Of a stretch of DNA of 64,000 nt, positions 9,590-20,425 are shown in pieces. The notes under the pieces were generated by a model. The model saw only the letters and a program-made list of their open reading frames with translations. It searched no databases and had not been told where the DNA came from. Source of the stretch: Petaurus breviceps papuanus (Eukaryota; Chordata; Mammalia; Diprotodontia; Petauridae); contig JAMXIF010000015.1 in the NCBI GenBank assembly GCA_028583685.1, positions 58,178,576-58,242,575 of the forward strand. Reading direction: 5' to 3'. Position 1 is the stretch's first letter. Every line of letters starts with the position of its first letter. Position numbers and translations under genes: made by a program.

Positions 9590-10870
9590 CTGAGGTAAGA
9601 GATATTCTGTACCCTTTGGAATATAAAACTTCCTTAATGATGCCATCCTCACCTCTTCACTACCGGACTCAACACATGACTTATAGAGAATGAAAGTGTT
9701 ATTTATTACCTGTGTTTTTCTCTGGAAATAAAATATGCTGAAGGTTCAACATCCTTACATGGTCGAGAGAAAGCAAGGAAGTCCCCCAGCATGTCGGATG
9801 GACTCCTGGCTGCACCCCCTGTGCTAAGCTTGCACCCTAGGAAGACGTGTACCACGGGAGTCTCACCAGACAGGACAGATTGTGAACTGTGTCAGTGGAA
9901 GGAATCGGACACCCAGATTGGTGAGCTCACAAGCTATCTTAGGTGTTCAAGGTGTCCATATAAAAGGATTGTGTAACATGATCTTCATATTTTCCCAGGC
10001 TGTCACACCTTTTAGAGGGTGGAGTGATCATCTGGGTGCTTTGCTTTGGATAAGGCCTAGCAAGGTGGTTTGTACCTCCCCCAAGAGCTTGTTGGGTACT
10101 ACTGCATGCAGCTCAGGGGTCTCGTCTCTTCTGAATCTTCACAGACTCTGGTCCAAATTTACGGGGAAGTTTAGATAATTTACCTATCTTGGTCCCACCC
10201 AGTTTGAAAACTGGGAACTCCTGGGGTTTATTCCTTGACTCACCTTGTTTACAGACCCAGGCAAGAAACAGCACTGAAACAGTAATCACTGAATCAGGAC
10301 AGAAATAAATAGAAAGATAGGACAGTCAACATCAGCACATATTCTGCATGAGTACAGTGCCTCCACTTCCCTCCAGAGTAGGGTGGGATATTCTCTAAGA
10401 TTCATAGCTCTGGCAGAAGAAAGCATGGGTTCAAACCCTCTGTAGCTGGAGTATACTCCTAGATGGTCCCAGAGGTGAGGAAGACTCCAATGAAGAGCTC
10501 TTTGTCCCTAGGATCACCTCTGTAAGTGTGACTGCAATCCTCTCTCTCCATGGGCTCATGGCTACACTCTCTCCATTCTAGACCTGACTTGGCTTACTTA
10601 AGACCCTATTTGTAGCTCATTGTCCATTCTGGGTTTCTGATTCAGTTCCAGAAGCACCTCTGCTAATATCGGTAAACCTATAGATTTGGCCTGATTGGTC
10701 ATTACCTTTCCATCATCTTCTTGAGGGGAATAAAGAAAACTCCCCCTCCCATCTTCCCTGTCCCTTACCCATCAGCAGAAAGTCATCCTTTCTGCTGGAC
10801 AAAGGGAGGAGGTGAGAGCTGCACTTAGGCCAAACCTGAACTCTGGCTACATGTTGGCCATAGCTACCTC
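9590..10870. other. Unresolved sequence, possibly a decayed LTR-type retroelement
   Basis: On the minus strand an AATAAATAACAC signal (near 9700) and a distant TATA-like run suggest an old LTR, but I see no paired repeats or recognisable protein. The two plus-strand frames (9791-9976 and 9882-10178) match nothing. Confidence 0.22.
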
Positions 10871-10879
10871 TACTGGTAC

Positions 10880-10990
10880 CTGACTAGACCACAAGTTCCC
10901 TGGGGGCAGGGACTGTGTCTCATCTAAAGGCTGCATCTCCCCTAGCACTATAGGCACCTCATAAACCATGCTGATCAGTTGATTAAAATA
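10880..10990 (+). mobile_element. L2 3' end fragment
   Basis: GACCACAAGTTCCCTGGGGG then CAGGGACTGTGTCTCATC matches the L2 3' end (stop-proximal UTR). Confidence 0.7.
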
Positions 10991-11029
10991 ATATGTGGAG
11001 TTCTTGAGAGTAAAAGCAAATTTGATGGA

Positions 11030-11205
11030 ATTATGTTTTGCATGATTTCACATGTATAAATGATGTCACATTTCTTGCCTTCAAAATGGGTGGGTAAGGA
11101 GTATGAAGAAGAGATTTTGGAACCCAATTAAAACAAATTTTTAAAATTAATTTAATTTTTTTTGGAGCCCAATTTTTAAAAAATAATGATAAAATAAATT
11201 ATACC
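11030..11205 (+). mobile_element. L1 3' UTR terminal fragment
   Basis: GCATGATTTCACATGTATAA, TTTGGAACCCAATTAAAAC and a following A/T-rich tail match the second marsupial L1 3'-UTR type seen intact at 29070-29200. Confidence 0.7.
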
Positions 11206-11224
11206 CTAAAAAAAGAAAAAGTGA

Positions 11225-11352
11225 ATTTGGTTTTGCTTTTGTATCCCCATCACCTCTCACAGAGGCTGGCACACAGTAGGCACTCAAAAACTGTTGTGTG
11301 AATTGAATTGGATAGACGGTGGGTGCTCAATAAACACTTGCTAAATTGAATC
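11225..11352 (+). mobile_element. L2 3' end fragment
   Basis: GTATCCCCATCACCTCTCAC, GGCACACAGTAGGCACTC and GGTGCTCAATAAACACTTGC are L2 3'-terminal text, with a partial repeat of the last segment. Confidence 0.78.
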
Positions 11353-11744
11353 AATATCTAAAGATAACAAGATAACACGCTCCTCTTCCTACGTTGTCCC
11401 TAAAGTAGTCTCACCATGTTCATCTTCAGAGGTTTGCTGATTTTCACAAGGTCAACATGTCTGCAGCTGCCTGTGGCCAACGCCACACATACTCATTTCC
11501 TGACCTTGGAAGCTACAAAAGGTTCCCACCGAGTGGCTGCATGTTTAATCCTTTGAAGGCTGCAGACAAGTATGTACAAATCCCCTGCAGGGTCTGATGG
11601 TTGTTTTCTTCGTAGGTCTTCCCTGGGGGCCAGAATTATGAGTAGTTCTTTTAGGTGCCTACAGTGGGTGGCAAGACATGCCCTTGAGGGAGTAAGAAAG
11701 CAACTGGACTTTGTATGATAGCAAAAACAACAACAACAACAATA
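11353..11744. other. Unassigned sequence
   Basis: No repeat recognised. A minus-strand frame (11493-11777) crosses a CAA run at 11726-11744 and the MIR edge, so it is not credible as a gene. Confidence 0.4.
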
Positions 11745-11975
11745 ATAAAGCTTTACACAGTGCTTTAAGGTTTGCAAAGCATTCTCCAGATTTTATCTCC
11801 TACAACCTTTGAGGTAGGTGCTTTTATTTTCCCCCTTTTAAAGAAACTGAGGCTGAGAGAGTTTAATTGATTCACTCAGGACCATATTGCTATTAATTGT
11901 CTGAGCCAGGACTCAAGTCTTCCTGTTTCCAAATCCAACAGACTATATTCACTATATACCACTTAGCTGCCTTTA
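11745..11975 (-). mobile_element. MIR, antisense
   Basis: AAAGCTTTACACAGTGCTTT, AAGAAACTGAGGCTGAGAG, then TCACTATATACCACTTAGC read as a nearly full MIR in reverse. Confidence 0.85.
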
Positions 11976-11989
11976 GTTAACATTTCTAT

Positions 11990-12200
11990 AGTGTTTTAAG
12001 CATTATTCATAAAGCATATTACATATATTTTATATGTGTATAATATCTTTTATACATGTAAATATATATTTTATATAATATAATTATATATAATATATAT
12101 GATTTTATACACATATGTGTATAATTTGATCCTTACAATAATCTAGTTAAGCAGGTGCTATTTCCTACTTTTGTTCTTACAGATGAGAAAATTTAATCCA
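11990..12200 (-). mobile_element. MIR fragment split by an AT-rich expansion
   Basis: The left part (ATTTCTATAGTGTTTTAAGC) and right part (GATCCTTACAATAATCTAG) belong to one antisense MIR. The TA-rich run between them (about 12030-12120) is a simple-sequence expansion inside it. Confidence 0.65.
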
Positions 12201-12254
12201 AGAAAAGAAGAAAATAATAAAATTAAATAAAATTTAATCCAAGAAAAAGATAAC

Positions 12255-12465
12255 TTGCACTTACATAGCATTTTAAAGATAATCTCCATATATTATCTCA
12301 TTTGAATCTTTCAATAACCTTGTATGCTAGGTATTATTACCTCTATTTTCCAGGGGAGGGAAAACTGAGACTCATAGAGGCTTGCATGACTGGCTGGTCA
12401 TCATATGGCTAAGAAGAGGCAGATTTGAGCCGAAGTCTTCCTAAATCTAAATCTATGGCTTTATG
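12255..12465 (-). mobile_element. MIR, antisense
   Basis: CACTTACATAGCATTTTAAA, TATTACCTCTATTTTCC and ACTGAGACTCATAGAGG mark an antisense MIR. Confidence 0.82.
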
Positions 12466-12511
12466 TTGTCTCTGGGAAATCTAGACGTGCAATGAATGAT
12501 ACTAATGATGA

Positions 12512-12762
12512 TAGTAGCCAGCAATGACATAGCACTTGAAGATTTACTAAGTGCTATGCTTATGTTACCTTTTCTGATCTCCACAGCAACTCTAGGAGCT
12601 AGACACTATTTTTATCCCCATTTTACAGATGGAGTAACTGAGGCTGAGAGAGACTCTAGGGACACACCACTGGTAGGTGTCTAAAGCAGCCTTGGAATTC
12701 AGGTCTTCCTGACTCTGGGTCCAACATACTTAACCCACTGCACAAACTTGCTGCCTCTAGAA
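12512..12762 (-). mobile_element. MIR, antisense, near full length
   Basis: GACATAGCACTTGAAGATTT, CCCATTTTACAGATGGAG, TTCAGGTCTTCCTGACTC and CCACTGCACAAACTTGCTGC are in order. The 62-codon frame at 12496-12684 is its shadow. Confidence 0.87.
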
Positions 12763-13304
12763 TCAGAAGGGCCTAATGAACTTAGGACTGAAAATGCACA
12801 TCTGCCCTCTTGGGCCCCAGTTTTAGTAAGAGCCTTAGCTGGCATAACGAGCTAAGTTAGCATCAGTGTGGCATGAAGCATTCTAGGCAAACACAGGGTT
12901 GGATTTCTAGTGTGGCAGGGAAATTTGCCGACCCAAATCAGAAGTAAAGCATCATGAGGCAGGCCTTGTCAGCCGCTGGCCTGTAGGAACTTGTTCCTGC
13001 CCTCCATGGTGAGCGGGTGCATAGGGAGGGAAGGAGAAAGGAAGAAAGAGCAGAAGAGAACATTTCAGATCCTTTCTTCCCTGACTCAGTCGGGCACTCA
13101 GTGCTGCTGGTGAATCAGGGAATGGAGTGCTCTTCACCTTCCAAATGAGTACAGAGAGCTCTTGGTGATGGCAATCACCTTCTCCCACCCCACCACCCCC
13201 TCCCGGCACCCAAACACCTTCTACACTTTTATGAGAAAGACACTGAGTGATGAGTAAATCAGTTAATAGCAAGGTGTCTTGTTTTGTTTTTTAGTGGTTT
13301 TCTT
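12763..13304. other. Unassigned sequence, slightly GC-rich
   Basis: No gene or repeat recognised. The minus-strand frame of 106 codons (12952-13272) is low-complexity (Gly/Pro/Leu) and has no known match. Confidence 0.4.
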
Positions 13305-13595
13305 TGTCGGGCATATCGAAGTCAAAGTCAATAAGCATTTTAAAGCGCTTGCGATGTGTGATTCACTGCATGCGCTAAGTGCTAGGGATGCCAAGAAAGG
13401 TAAAAGCAGTCCCTGGCCTCAAGGAGCCTACAATCGAACGGGAACAGGAAGTCTGAGAGCTGTGGTCGCCAAGGGCGCATGAAGGCTGCCTTGGAGGCTT
13501 ATGCCAGGGAAGGCCCTCGCTCTGCTCCTAGTTGGTGAGATTTTAGCTGAGATTTGAAGGAAGCCGGATGGAAGAGGGAGGATTCCAGGAGGGCT
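13305..13595 (-). mobile_element. L2 3' region, antisense
   Basis: TCAATAAGCATTTTAAAGCG, GCTAAGTGCTAGGGATGCC, CTCAAGGAGCCTACAATC and TTGAAGGAAGCC follow antisense L2 order. Confidence 0.8.
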
Positions 13596-13669
13596 GATGG
13601 GAGGCAACACGATGTCGTAGAAACCATCCTGGATCTGGGTTGGGGTTCTTTTGTTCAAACCCTGGCTTT

Positions 13670-13925
13670 ACCCCTTATGTTGTTATTGTTGTTTGCTATG
13701 ACTCTTTGTGACCCGTCTGGGCTTTTCTTGGCAAAGACAGTGGAGTGGTTTGCCATTTCCTCCTCTAGCTCATTTAACAGATGAGGAAATCGAGACAAAC
13801 AGAGTTAAGGAGCTTGCTCAGGGTCACACAGCTAGTAAGTGTCTGAGGCTGGATTTGAACACATGAAGGTGATTTTGCCTGACTCCAGGCCTAGCACTCT
13901 ATTCACTGTACCACCTAGCTGCCTT
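13670..13925 (-). mobile_element. Long marsupial SINE, antisense
   Basis: TTGGCAAAGACAGTGGAGTG, CACACAGCTAGTAAGTGTC and ending CACCTAGCTGCC. Nearly full length. Confidence 0.92.
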
Positions 13926-13939
13926 ATACCTTGGTATAT

Positions 13940-14135
13940 AAAAATCTGGCCTTAGACATTTACTATCTGTATAACTCTGGGCAAGTCACTTAACCCTGTT
14001 TGCCTCAGTTTCCTCATCCGTAAAATGAGCTAGAAAAGGAAATAGCAAACTACTCCAATAACTTTGCCAAGAAAACACCAAATGGGGTCATGAAGAGTAA
14101 GATATAACTGAAACATGACTGAACTTACACCGAAC
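13940..14135 (+). mobile_element. Long SINE, 5'-truncated
   Basis: Starts near the core (GGCCTTAGACATTTACTATC) and runs through CATCCGTAAAATGAGCTAG and TTTGCCAAGAAAACACC to GACTGAAC. Confidence 0.88.
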
Positions 14136-14163
14136 TTATACTAAGTCACTTAATCTTATCTGT

Positions 14164-14327
14164 TCTTTTTTGTTTGTTTTGGAGGGGGAAGGCAGAGCAC
14201 TTGGGGTTAAGTGACTTGCCCAAGGTCACACAGCTAGTAAGTATTAAGTATCTGAGGCCACATTTGAACTCAGGTCCTCCTGACTCCAGGACCAGCGCTC
14301 TATTCACTGCACCACCTAGCTGCCTCT
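14164..14327 (-). mobile_element. Short marsupial SINE (WSINE1-like), antisense, with 15-bp TSD
   Basis: A perfect duplication CTTAATCTTATCTGT (14149-14163 and 14328-14342) brackets a body running from a T-rich left end through TTAAGTGACTTGCCCAAGG to CACCTAGCTGCCTC. Confidence 0.95.
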
Positions 14328-14499
14328 CTTAATCTTATCTGTAAAATGGGTGTTAGATGAGAAGACCTCTGAAGTCCTTTGTAGCCCTAAATTCATGCTT
14401 CTATCAACATACCATTTCTCAGCAAAGATTTAGCTCAGTTGTCTGTGCCTTCCTCATTTGCGGTGGTAGTAAATACTGTGCTCACTTTGGAGTGCCCAC

Positions 14500-14900
14500 T
14501 TTGGAACCTTTCTAGGGAGGGAGCATTGGAGACCAGGCCATATAAGGATTAGCTAAATAAAGCTGGCATGTTTAACCTGGAGAAGAAAAGACTTAGTGGC
14601 CACTATAGATCACAGAGAACTGGAAAGGACCTTAAAGGTCACCTTATCCAACTTCTCACAGAGAAGGAAAATGGGAGGCCCAGAGGAGTGACTTCTTGTT
14701 TAAGGTACAAGCTGAAAAAGGCTTGTTAAGTTGTATTTGGAATAATAGAATTGGGTTCTCTTTGGGGGCAGTGAGTTCACCATCACCAGAGGACTTTAAG
14801 TGAAGGCTGATCAGAGATAGTGGATATTCATGCTCACATCTAAGATGGACTAGAACAGAATAATGAGGTCGCTTCTAACACTGAGATTCTATGATTTTAT
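14500..14900 (+). mobile_element. L3/CR1-type LINE 3' end with inserted MIR3-like fragment
   Basis: ACCTGGAGAAGAAAAGAC, then GTGAGTTCACCATCACC and ATGAGGTCGCTTCTAACACT to GATTCTATGATTTT match the L3/CR1 3' end. Between them 14615-14705 (CTGGAAAGGACCTTAAAGG, GGAGGCCCAGAGGAG) reads like a MIR3 piece. Confidence 0.7.
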
Positions 14901-16000
14901 GGTAATTGGTGTTCAAAATGATTGCCCTCTGGCAGGCAAGATCCTGGGATGCCTTCTGAATCATCCAAGGAGGATTTAGCTGCATTTTTTTTAGTTCTCA
15001 AGTCTTTGAATGTGGCTCTTCCTTATATGGTATGTTGTATGTAAGAGCTCAAAACTGATCAGAATATTCATTTAGCTCGAACACTCTGTTCCTCAACCAT
15101 GTTAGATAAGTGGGCATTTACAGGATCTGTGTGTAGACTGTTGATTTTGTGGCTTATATATTAAAAAAAATGAGAGAACAGAAGGAAAGCCAGAAGGAAT
15201 CACAGACAAACAGGACATAATGTGGGTGCTATTATTATAGTGTTGAAAGTTGTATGTTGAATTTATTATATACTTAAAAAGAAAAGCAAGCTCTTTATAA
15301 TTGAAATTCTCAGTTTTTTGTACAATCCCCTCCTTCTGTTCTACAGTGTCTGTGGAAATGCTTGTTTCATTTGGTGTTTGTTAAGTTCAGAATAAAATGA
15401 AATAAAATGTTAAAAATATATATACTTTGTGGTTCATCCATGGCAAAGATCAGCCCCAAATCATGTTTATGCCCCTGAGAGCCTTTTGCCCTGCCTTCCC
15501 CCTTGGTCTGTTTTTGTGTACTTGGGGAATTTTGGAGACTAAACAAAACATGATCAGGACTAATGTATTTTTCTTAAAAGGAGGACCCAGGAATTCTTTT
15601 CAGAATAATTACAGTATAACTCATCAGCTTTTTTGGTGGTATCTGGGCCACTCTCTTCTTCCATTATAACTTGGCTCTTTGAGAGCTGAATGCATTATAT
15701 TCAATACTCAAGTCTTTCCTTCATTCTCATTGTGGTGACAGTGGTGGGGGTGGGGGTGAGGGCTGGTTCTATGACCCTGGGTGCTTCCAAGACTGTGCCA
15801 GTTAAGTACAAGCTCTGGCAGGTTCTACCAAGCTGGAGAGGCTTCAAGTACAGGCCTGATGAAGGACTGAGCCTGTCATCAGGGGACCAGCCTACTTAAA
15901 TTTGGACAAGCTCATCACCAGGTTGGCTACAGTGATGAAAATTTGGCCACAACAACTCTTGGGGACTGTTTACTAGGTTGTTAAGAGTGCTTGTGCTATA
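14901..16000. other. Unassigned sequence
   Basis: No repeat recognised over about 1.1 kb. Open frames at 15427-15669 and 15690-15899 (80 and 69 codons) have no known domain and lie in ordinary AT-rich DNA. Confidence 0.45.
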
Positions 16001-16001
16001 C

Positions 16002-16195
16002 ATTGGTATGGCAGCATTGTCACTGGACTTGGGATCAGGAAGACCTGGTTTGCCATCCCAGTTCAGATAGTTTACTCATGATGTGAACCAGGCAAGCCTC
16101 CTAAACCCTTGGTGCCTCAGTTAACTCATCCGCAAAATGAACGGGCTGCTAAAGTCCCTTTTACCTCTAATTCTGCGACCCCACAGACTATCTAA
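16002..16195 (+). mobile_element. MIR-like copy
   Basis: GGACTTGGGATCAGGAAGAC, CTTGGTGCCTCAGTTAACTC, CATCCGCAAAATGAACGG and ACCTCTAATTCTGCGACC follow the family order. Confidence 0.8.
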
Positions 16196-16404
16196 TACCC
16201 CCACTGCCGATAAAATCATGGATCCTTAAAGCACTGAAGTAGGTGGATGGAGAAATAGACAAAAGAAAAAAGAAAGAAAGCAGGAGGGTAGTACTAGCAG
16301 TACTAGTATCTCTGAATAGAGAAAATGGAATACAAAGGATAATATAGATGTATATTTGGGTATTTCAAAAGCTTTAGTGTAGCACTGACGTTTGGGAAAC
16401 CCCG

Positions 16405-16406
<2 letters not shown>

Positions 16407-16441
<35 letters not shown>
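16407..16441. repeat. (TG)n microsatellite
   Basis: About 17 uninterrupted TG units. Its antisense reading produces a His/Thr run in a 164-codon frame (16226-16720), which is not a gene. Confidence 0.95.
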
Positions 16442-17668
16442 TGCCATATTATTTATTTTGTTGGCTGTGTCTTTTCTTCCAGACGAGAAGCTCTTAATTA
16501 GAAGTGACTCTATCTTCTCTGTTTTGTAGAGTTCTGCAAAGTAGCCAATCCCTGTGCCAGGCCCCCAGTGAGTGTTCCATAAACATTTACTGGTGATGAC
16601 ATAATGATAATAGATGGAAAAAAACCGGTTCTCTCTGGGGAAAGCAATGCGGTCACACAAGTCATGGTAGATGCTGGTGCCATGTGGCCTTGGGCCACCA
16701 AGGTGACCAAGTGGCAGCAATTTTGTCTAACAGGGCTTTGGACAAAATATAATTTCAGCATTCAGGTCTAAGGGAGATACGTCCTCAGCCATCATGAGGA
16801 ATTTCTGCTCCTAGGGCAATCACCACAAACCACACCCAAGAAAAGCCACATGAAACACACTCTCAAGCTGAGGGTTAGGGTGGGACATGAACTGGCAGAG
16901 GGACCCTGGGTTTGGGTGGGGAGTAGCAAGACAGAGCAAGGCAGAGGAGTTCATCCCAGCCACCTTGCAGCTCCTTATGTGAATTATTCTTGTCACAGTA
17001 GCGATAAGCACTCTTGTTTCTACAGTGGTGAAACACTGCAGGAGCTGTTATGGCCCTCTAAATTTGGTGCCCTCTAAAGTTGGCAGTCTGAGGAAAAGCC
17101 CTGATTGCCTCACCCTACTTACAGCCATATGGCAGACTGGACACCCCACACTTTTAATAGGGCTCCAAGTACTTTTTTTTTTGTTGCTTTGAGCCCTGGA
17201 CTGGAAGTAGTTGCTTTTGCCTCCTGCTATCTCCACTTCTTGCCAAACCATATATATGTATATATTTTTCTTCTCCCAGTTGGGTCTCCACACCACACCC
17301 ATTTCCACTCAGATTGTGCTCATACTCAGAATAGGAAGGATGTGGGGCCATAATCATTTTTTTCTTCAGAAGTAAGTGAATTGTAATCACATTAATACTA
17401 GTGCCTCTGAATACAGAGAGCTGAATGAGAGGAATGATTATTTCTTTATTATATTAATAACTAACTATTGAATTAGGACCAAGGTTTTTCCCCTTTTCTA
17501 CTTCCTCATCCAGAAAGCAACCAGTGTGGGAAATCTTGGGCAAAGACTTACCCAAGCTAAGATCTAGTCAAAGACAGGTATAGAGATTCCAAATTGAGAC
17601 GAATGGGTGAATTCCTGCTCATCACGTTTACTCAGGTCTGGGAAAATGTCAGACAGGTGATATGCAAG
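16442..17668. other. Unassigned sequence
   Basis: About 1.2 kb with no repeat recognised. Several overlapping frames under 90 codons occur on both strands, none with recognisable domains. Confidence 0.4.
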
Positions 17669-17683
17669 TTGATAAGTCTTTTT

Positions 17684-17840
17684 TTTTTTTTTAAAGCAAT
17701 CGGGGTTAAGTAACTTGCTCAAGGTTACAGGGCCAGGTGTTTCTGGGTGGGTGTTAAGTGTCTGAGCCCGGGATTCGATTCCCTAGGTCATCCTGACACT
17801 GGGGCCGGTGCTTTTACTAGCTGTGCTACCTGGCCGCCTC
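17684..17840 (-). mobile_element. SINE variant subfamily, antisense, with 15-bp TSD
   Basis: Target duplication TTGATAAGTCTTTTT (17669-17683 and 17841-17855). The body shows variant text AAGCAATCGGGGTTAAGTAA and TGCTCAAGGTTAC, also found at 62223-62378 but not in the other SINEs, so this is a distinct subfamily. Confidence 0.93.
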
Positions 17841-17899
17841 TTGATAAGTCTTTTTGACCAAAACTTGGGTGATCCAAGTCATGTGCCCCCAAGACCCTC

Positions 17900-18110
17900 A
17901 TTAGATTGAGCCTGCTTCTCATCCTCTCATTACTTGTTAACTAATCAGAGACAATTGCCACCCTTGGGAACACCCACCCTTCCAAGGGCATATAAACATT
18001 GTGTGATCCATGAGGGATCTTTGGCATTCTAGAGAGCCACTGATATCTTTTATTAATAAAATGCTAGCATTATTAATAAAATGATTGTGTCTAACTTTAA
18101 AAATATCATA
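17900..18110 (+). mobile_element. Possible solo LTR fragment
   Basis: A TATA-like GGCATATAAACATTG (near 17988) is followed by two TATTAATAAAATG motifs, starting near 18051 and 18070, 19 bp apart. This spacing suits an LTR promoter to polyadenylation unit. Left border undefined, no partner LTR, family unknown. Confidence 0.35.
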
Positions 18111-18134
18111 ATGCAAAGGATGATAATGCTACTT

Positions 18135-18405
18135 TACATACATTGTAAATAGATTCTGGCAGCCCTCCATTACAGTATATGCTCCCTGAGGGCAGAGACT
18201 GTTTAAAAAAATTGCTTTTTCATTGTATCCCCAAGGTTTTGCACAGTGACTAGTACATAGTAGGTATTCAATAAATGTTTATTGGTTCATTGATTGATTT
18301 AAGAAGATTTCATTTCATTGGTGGTAGGTACTTCTTTGAACCCTCACTGACCAACACAGCACCTGGCTCAGAGTAGGCACTTAACATATGTTTATTGACT
18401 GACTT
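18135..18405 (+). mobile_element. Two L2 3' ends in tandem
   Basis: First: GCTCCCTGAGGGCAGAGACT to AATAAATGTTTATTGG with a TCATTGATTGATTT tail (18165-18305). Second: CAGCACCTGGCTCAGAGTAG to TTTATTGACTGAC (18350-18405). Both are typical L2 termini. Confidence 0.82.
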
Positions 18406-18734
18406 CTACCACCAGGACAGATTATAATCCAGCCATATTTTAGAAAATGGGTTTGTGAATTTATGTGGCCAACCTTCTGGTAAGGAATCTCTCTCTGGGG
18501 ATATAGAATATAGGAGGGAAAGTTACAAGGCCTGTAATGCAGAAGTGTCAAACACAGGGTCCCGCCTCCTGAGTGTAACTTGAATCAAATTAAAATCTAA
18601 CTAGGGAATATTTAATGAAAAAAAACATTCCCATAGACCATAGATTATGTTAATATGTGGTTTTTTAAGTCAATATGTGACTAGCAGGGGTCCTCATGTA
18701 CTCTAGTGGCTACCATTTCTACTATATTTGATTT

Positions 18735-18935
18735 TGATGTGAGTGGTGTGGTGGAGAGGGCATTTTAGTCAGGAGGACCTAAATTCAAATCCCACCTCAG
18801 GCACTTAATTGTTGTGTGACCCTGGGCAAGTCACTTAACTTCCATGTGTCTTGTTTTCCTCACGTGCAAAATGGGAGATGAGTTGAACTTGATGGCCTTC
18901 AAAGTGTCTGCCAGCCCTGGATTTGAACTCAGAGA
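18735..18935 (+). mobile_element. SINE/MIR-like copy
   Basis: GGTGTGGTGGAGAGGGCATT, TTCAAATCCCACCTCAGGC, GTGTGACCCTGGGCAAGTC and GTGCAAAATGGGAG. A second partial copy follows at 18945-19045 (CACTGTGTGACCCTGAG). Confidence 0.8.
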
Positions 18936-19267
18936 ATTTCAAGTCCCATTTCCACCACGTGTTCACTGTGTGACCCTGAGATGATTCTAATCTTTAGAAC
19001 TGGGCAAAATAAGGGGATTGGGTTAGATGACTAACTTAGCCTTGCTCTTAGAGAAGAGACACCCAGTCCAGGCCTGGCTCTAATGGGAAGCCTTTTCAAC
19101 TAGCTAGAACCTGCCAGTGTTTTATGCTAAGCACCCAAGTGCTTAATAAAATATTTGTTGAATCCAATTGAATTGAATTGTGCTCCCCTGCTGTAGCCTG
19201 CAGAAGCCCAAAGGCATCTCTACATGAGGCATTTGAATAGTTCAGTGGTAATAGTAGTTGGCTTTGG

Positions 19268-19490
19268 AGTTAACTAAACATTTTACACATAATATTTCAT
19301 TTGATCTTCATAGCCCCGTTTGACTTATAATAGTCCCACGAGTTAGTACTCGTGCCCATTTTAGAGATGAAGAAACTGAGCATCAGAGAGATAAAGTGAT
19401 TTGCCCAGGGTCACATAGCTAGCAAGTGTCTGGGGCAGAATTTGAACCCAGGGATTGCTGACTCGAAATGCAAAATAGCTTTGTACCCAC
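19268..19490 (-). mobile_element. MIR, antisense
   Basis: AAACATTTTACACATAATAT, CCATTTTAGAGATGAAG, TTTGCCCAGGGTCACATAGC and TTTGAACCCAGGGATTGC. The frame at 19361-19651 is a shadow. Confidence 0.87.
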
Positions 19491-19499
19491 TCCCCTAAC

Positions 19500-20029
19500 T
19501 TGGCACTTGTGAGTGCCTGCTGTGACCTGGGTAGGAAGAGAGCTACCATTTCACACCAGGGCACTCCCCCTTTCTCTAAACTGCTATGTTGTTTCCTTTC
19601 CCTTCCTTCCACCCCAATTACTTTTGGCTGTTTCAAAGACAGCAGCATCAAGGAAGACTATTTTCTCTTGGCCCCGCTCCCCTTTTTATGTCTCTGACTA
19701 TCTTGGACCGGTTTGGGGAAAACCAGTAGGCTCCCATTGAGCAATCCAATTGGACCCCACTTGAGCAGCTGACTTCTCTTGGCGAGTAAGTTAACCCTCA
19801 TCTCCAGAGAAGCCTCTCACCCTCCTGGTGCCTCTCCTCAGTCTATGTTGCAATCCCGCCACCTGCCTCCGTCAAAGAGCACCTTGTTTTCCCAACTGAA
19901 TCAACGTCAGCAGTTAGACAGGGAGCACAACCAGGCCCTACTTCATGGGTCCTCTCCTAGGTTCAGGCCTATTATTCCCCTCATTTGGAGTTGAGGAGAT
20001 ATTTGCCTTGTGTGGAGTGATGCTTGTTG
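19500..20029. other. Unassigned sequence
   Basis: No repeat recognised. Three short plus-strand frames (19500-19697, 19513-19740, 19779-19994) carry no known domain. Confidence 0.4.
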
Positions 20030-20310
20030 CCTCCTGGACACCAGAAGCACAAGGCATGTTAGCTAATTAAACACTGGGTGTGGTTATCCCCAAATAAACA
20101 TTCTCTGGGCATTGTGAATTCAGATATGCCCCTGTAGTTTTCTTAAAGGTGTAATTATCTCTTGGAAAACCGCTCTCCTTGAAGCTTACCAAAGCCGGCT
20201 GGAGCTGGGGTGCTCGGGAAAGGTACATGCGTTTTTTTGAGTCCTGCCCTGTGATTTCATTAGTGCGAGATTAATGTCAGTGTGGGCAGAAACTCCCTTA
20301 ACCTAGAGAA
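20030..20310. promoter_or_regulatory. Candidate conserved non-coding element
   Basis: Repeat-free block with homeodomain-like sites (GCTAATTAAAC near 20060, GTAATTATC near 20150, GATTAATG near 20268) beside CpG-containing text rare elsewhere in the window. Suggestive of an enhancer, but function is inferred only from composition and motif clustering. Confidence 0.25.
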
Positions 20311-20324
20311 TTACCTGGGGTCCC

Positions 20325-20425
20325 TGAAAAGTAATGTAACTTGGGCCAGCATCACACAGCCAATTTATTTGAGAGGAAGGATTTGAAACTAAGTCTTTCT
20401 GCCTGTAAGGTCAAGGTTTTTGCTT
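20325..20425 (-). mobile_element. MIR fragment, antisense
   Basis: AATGTAACTTGGGCCAGC, CACACAGCCAAT and GATTTGAAACTAAGTC. Confidence 0.6.

Larger units (their letters stand above)
13600..14400 (+). mobile_element. MIR-like copy broken by three SINE insertions
   Basis: Its 5' part lies at 13600-13668 (CACGATGTCGTAGAAACC, GTTCAAACCCTGGC). Further pieces are at about 14141-14163 and 14328-14400 (ATCTGTAAAATGGGTG). SINEs at 13670-13925, 13940-14135 and 14164-14327 fill the gaps. The last insertion is proved by its duplication; the others are inferred from order. Confidence 0.65.

Noticed and set aside
16226-16720. 164-codon minus-strand frame, among the longest in the window
   Set aside because: It crosses a (TG)n tract that gives a His/Thr run and shows no domain.
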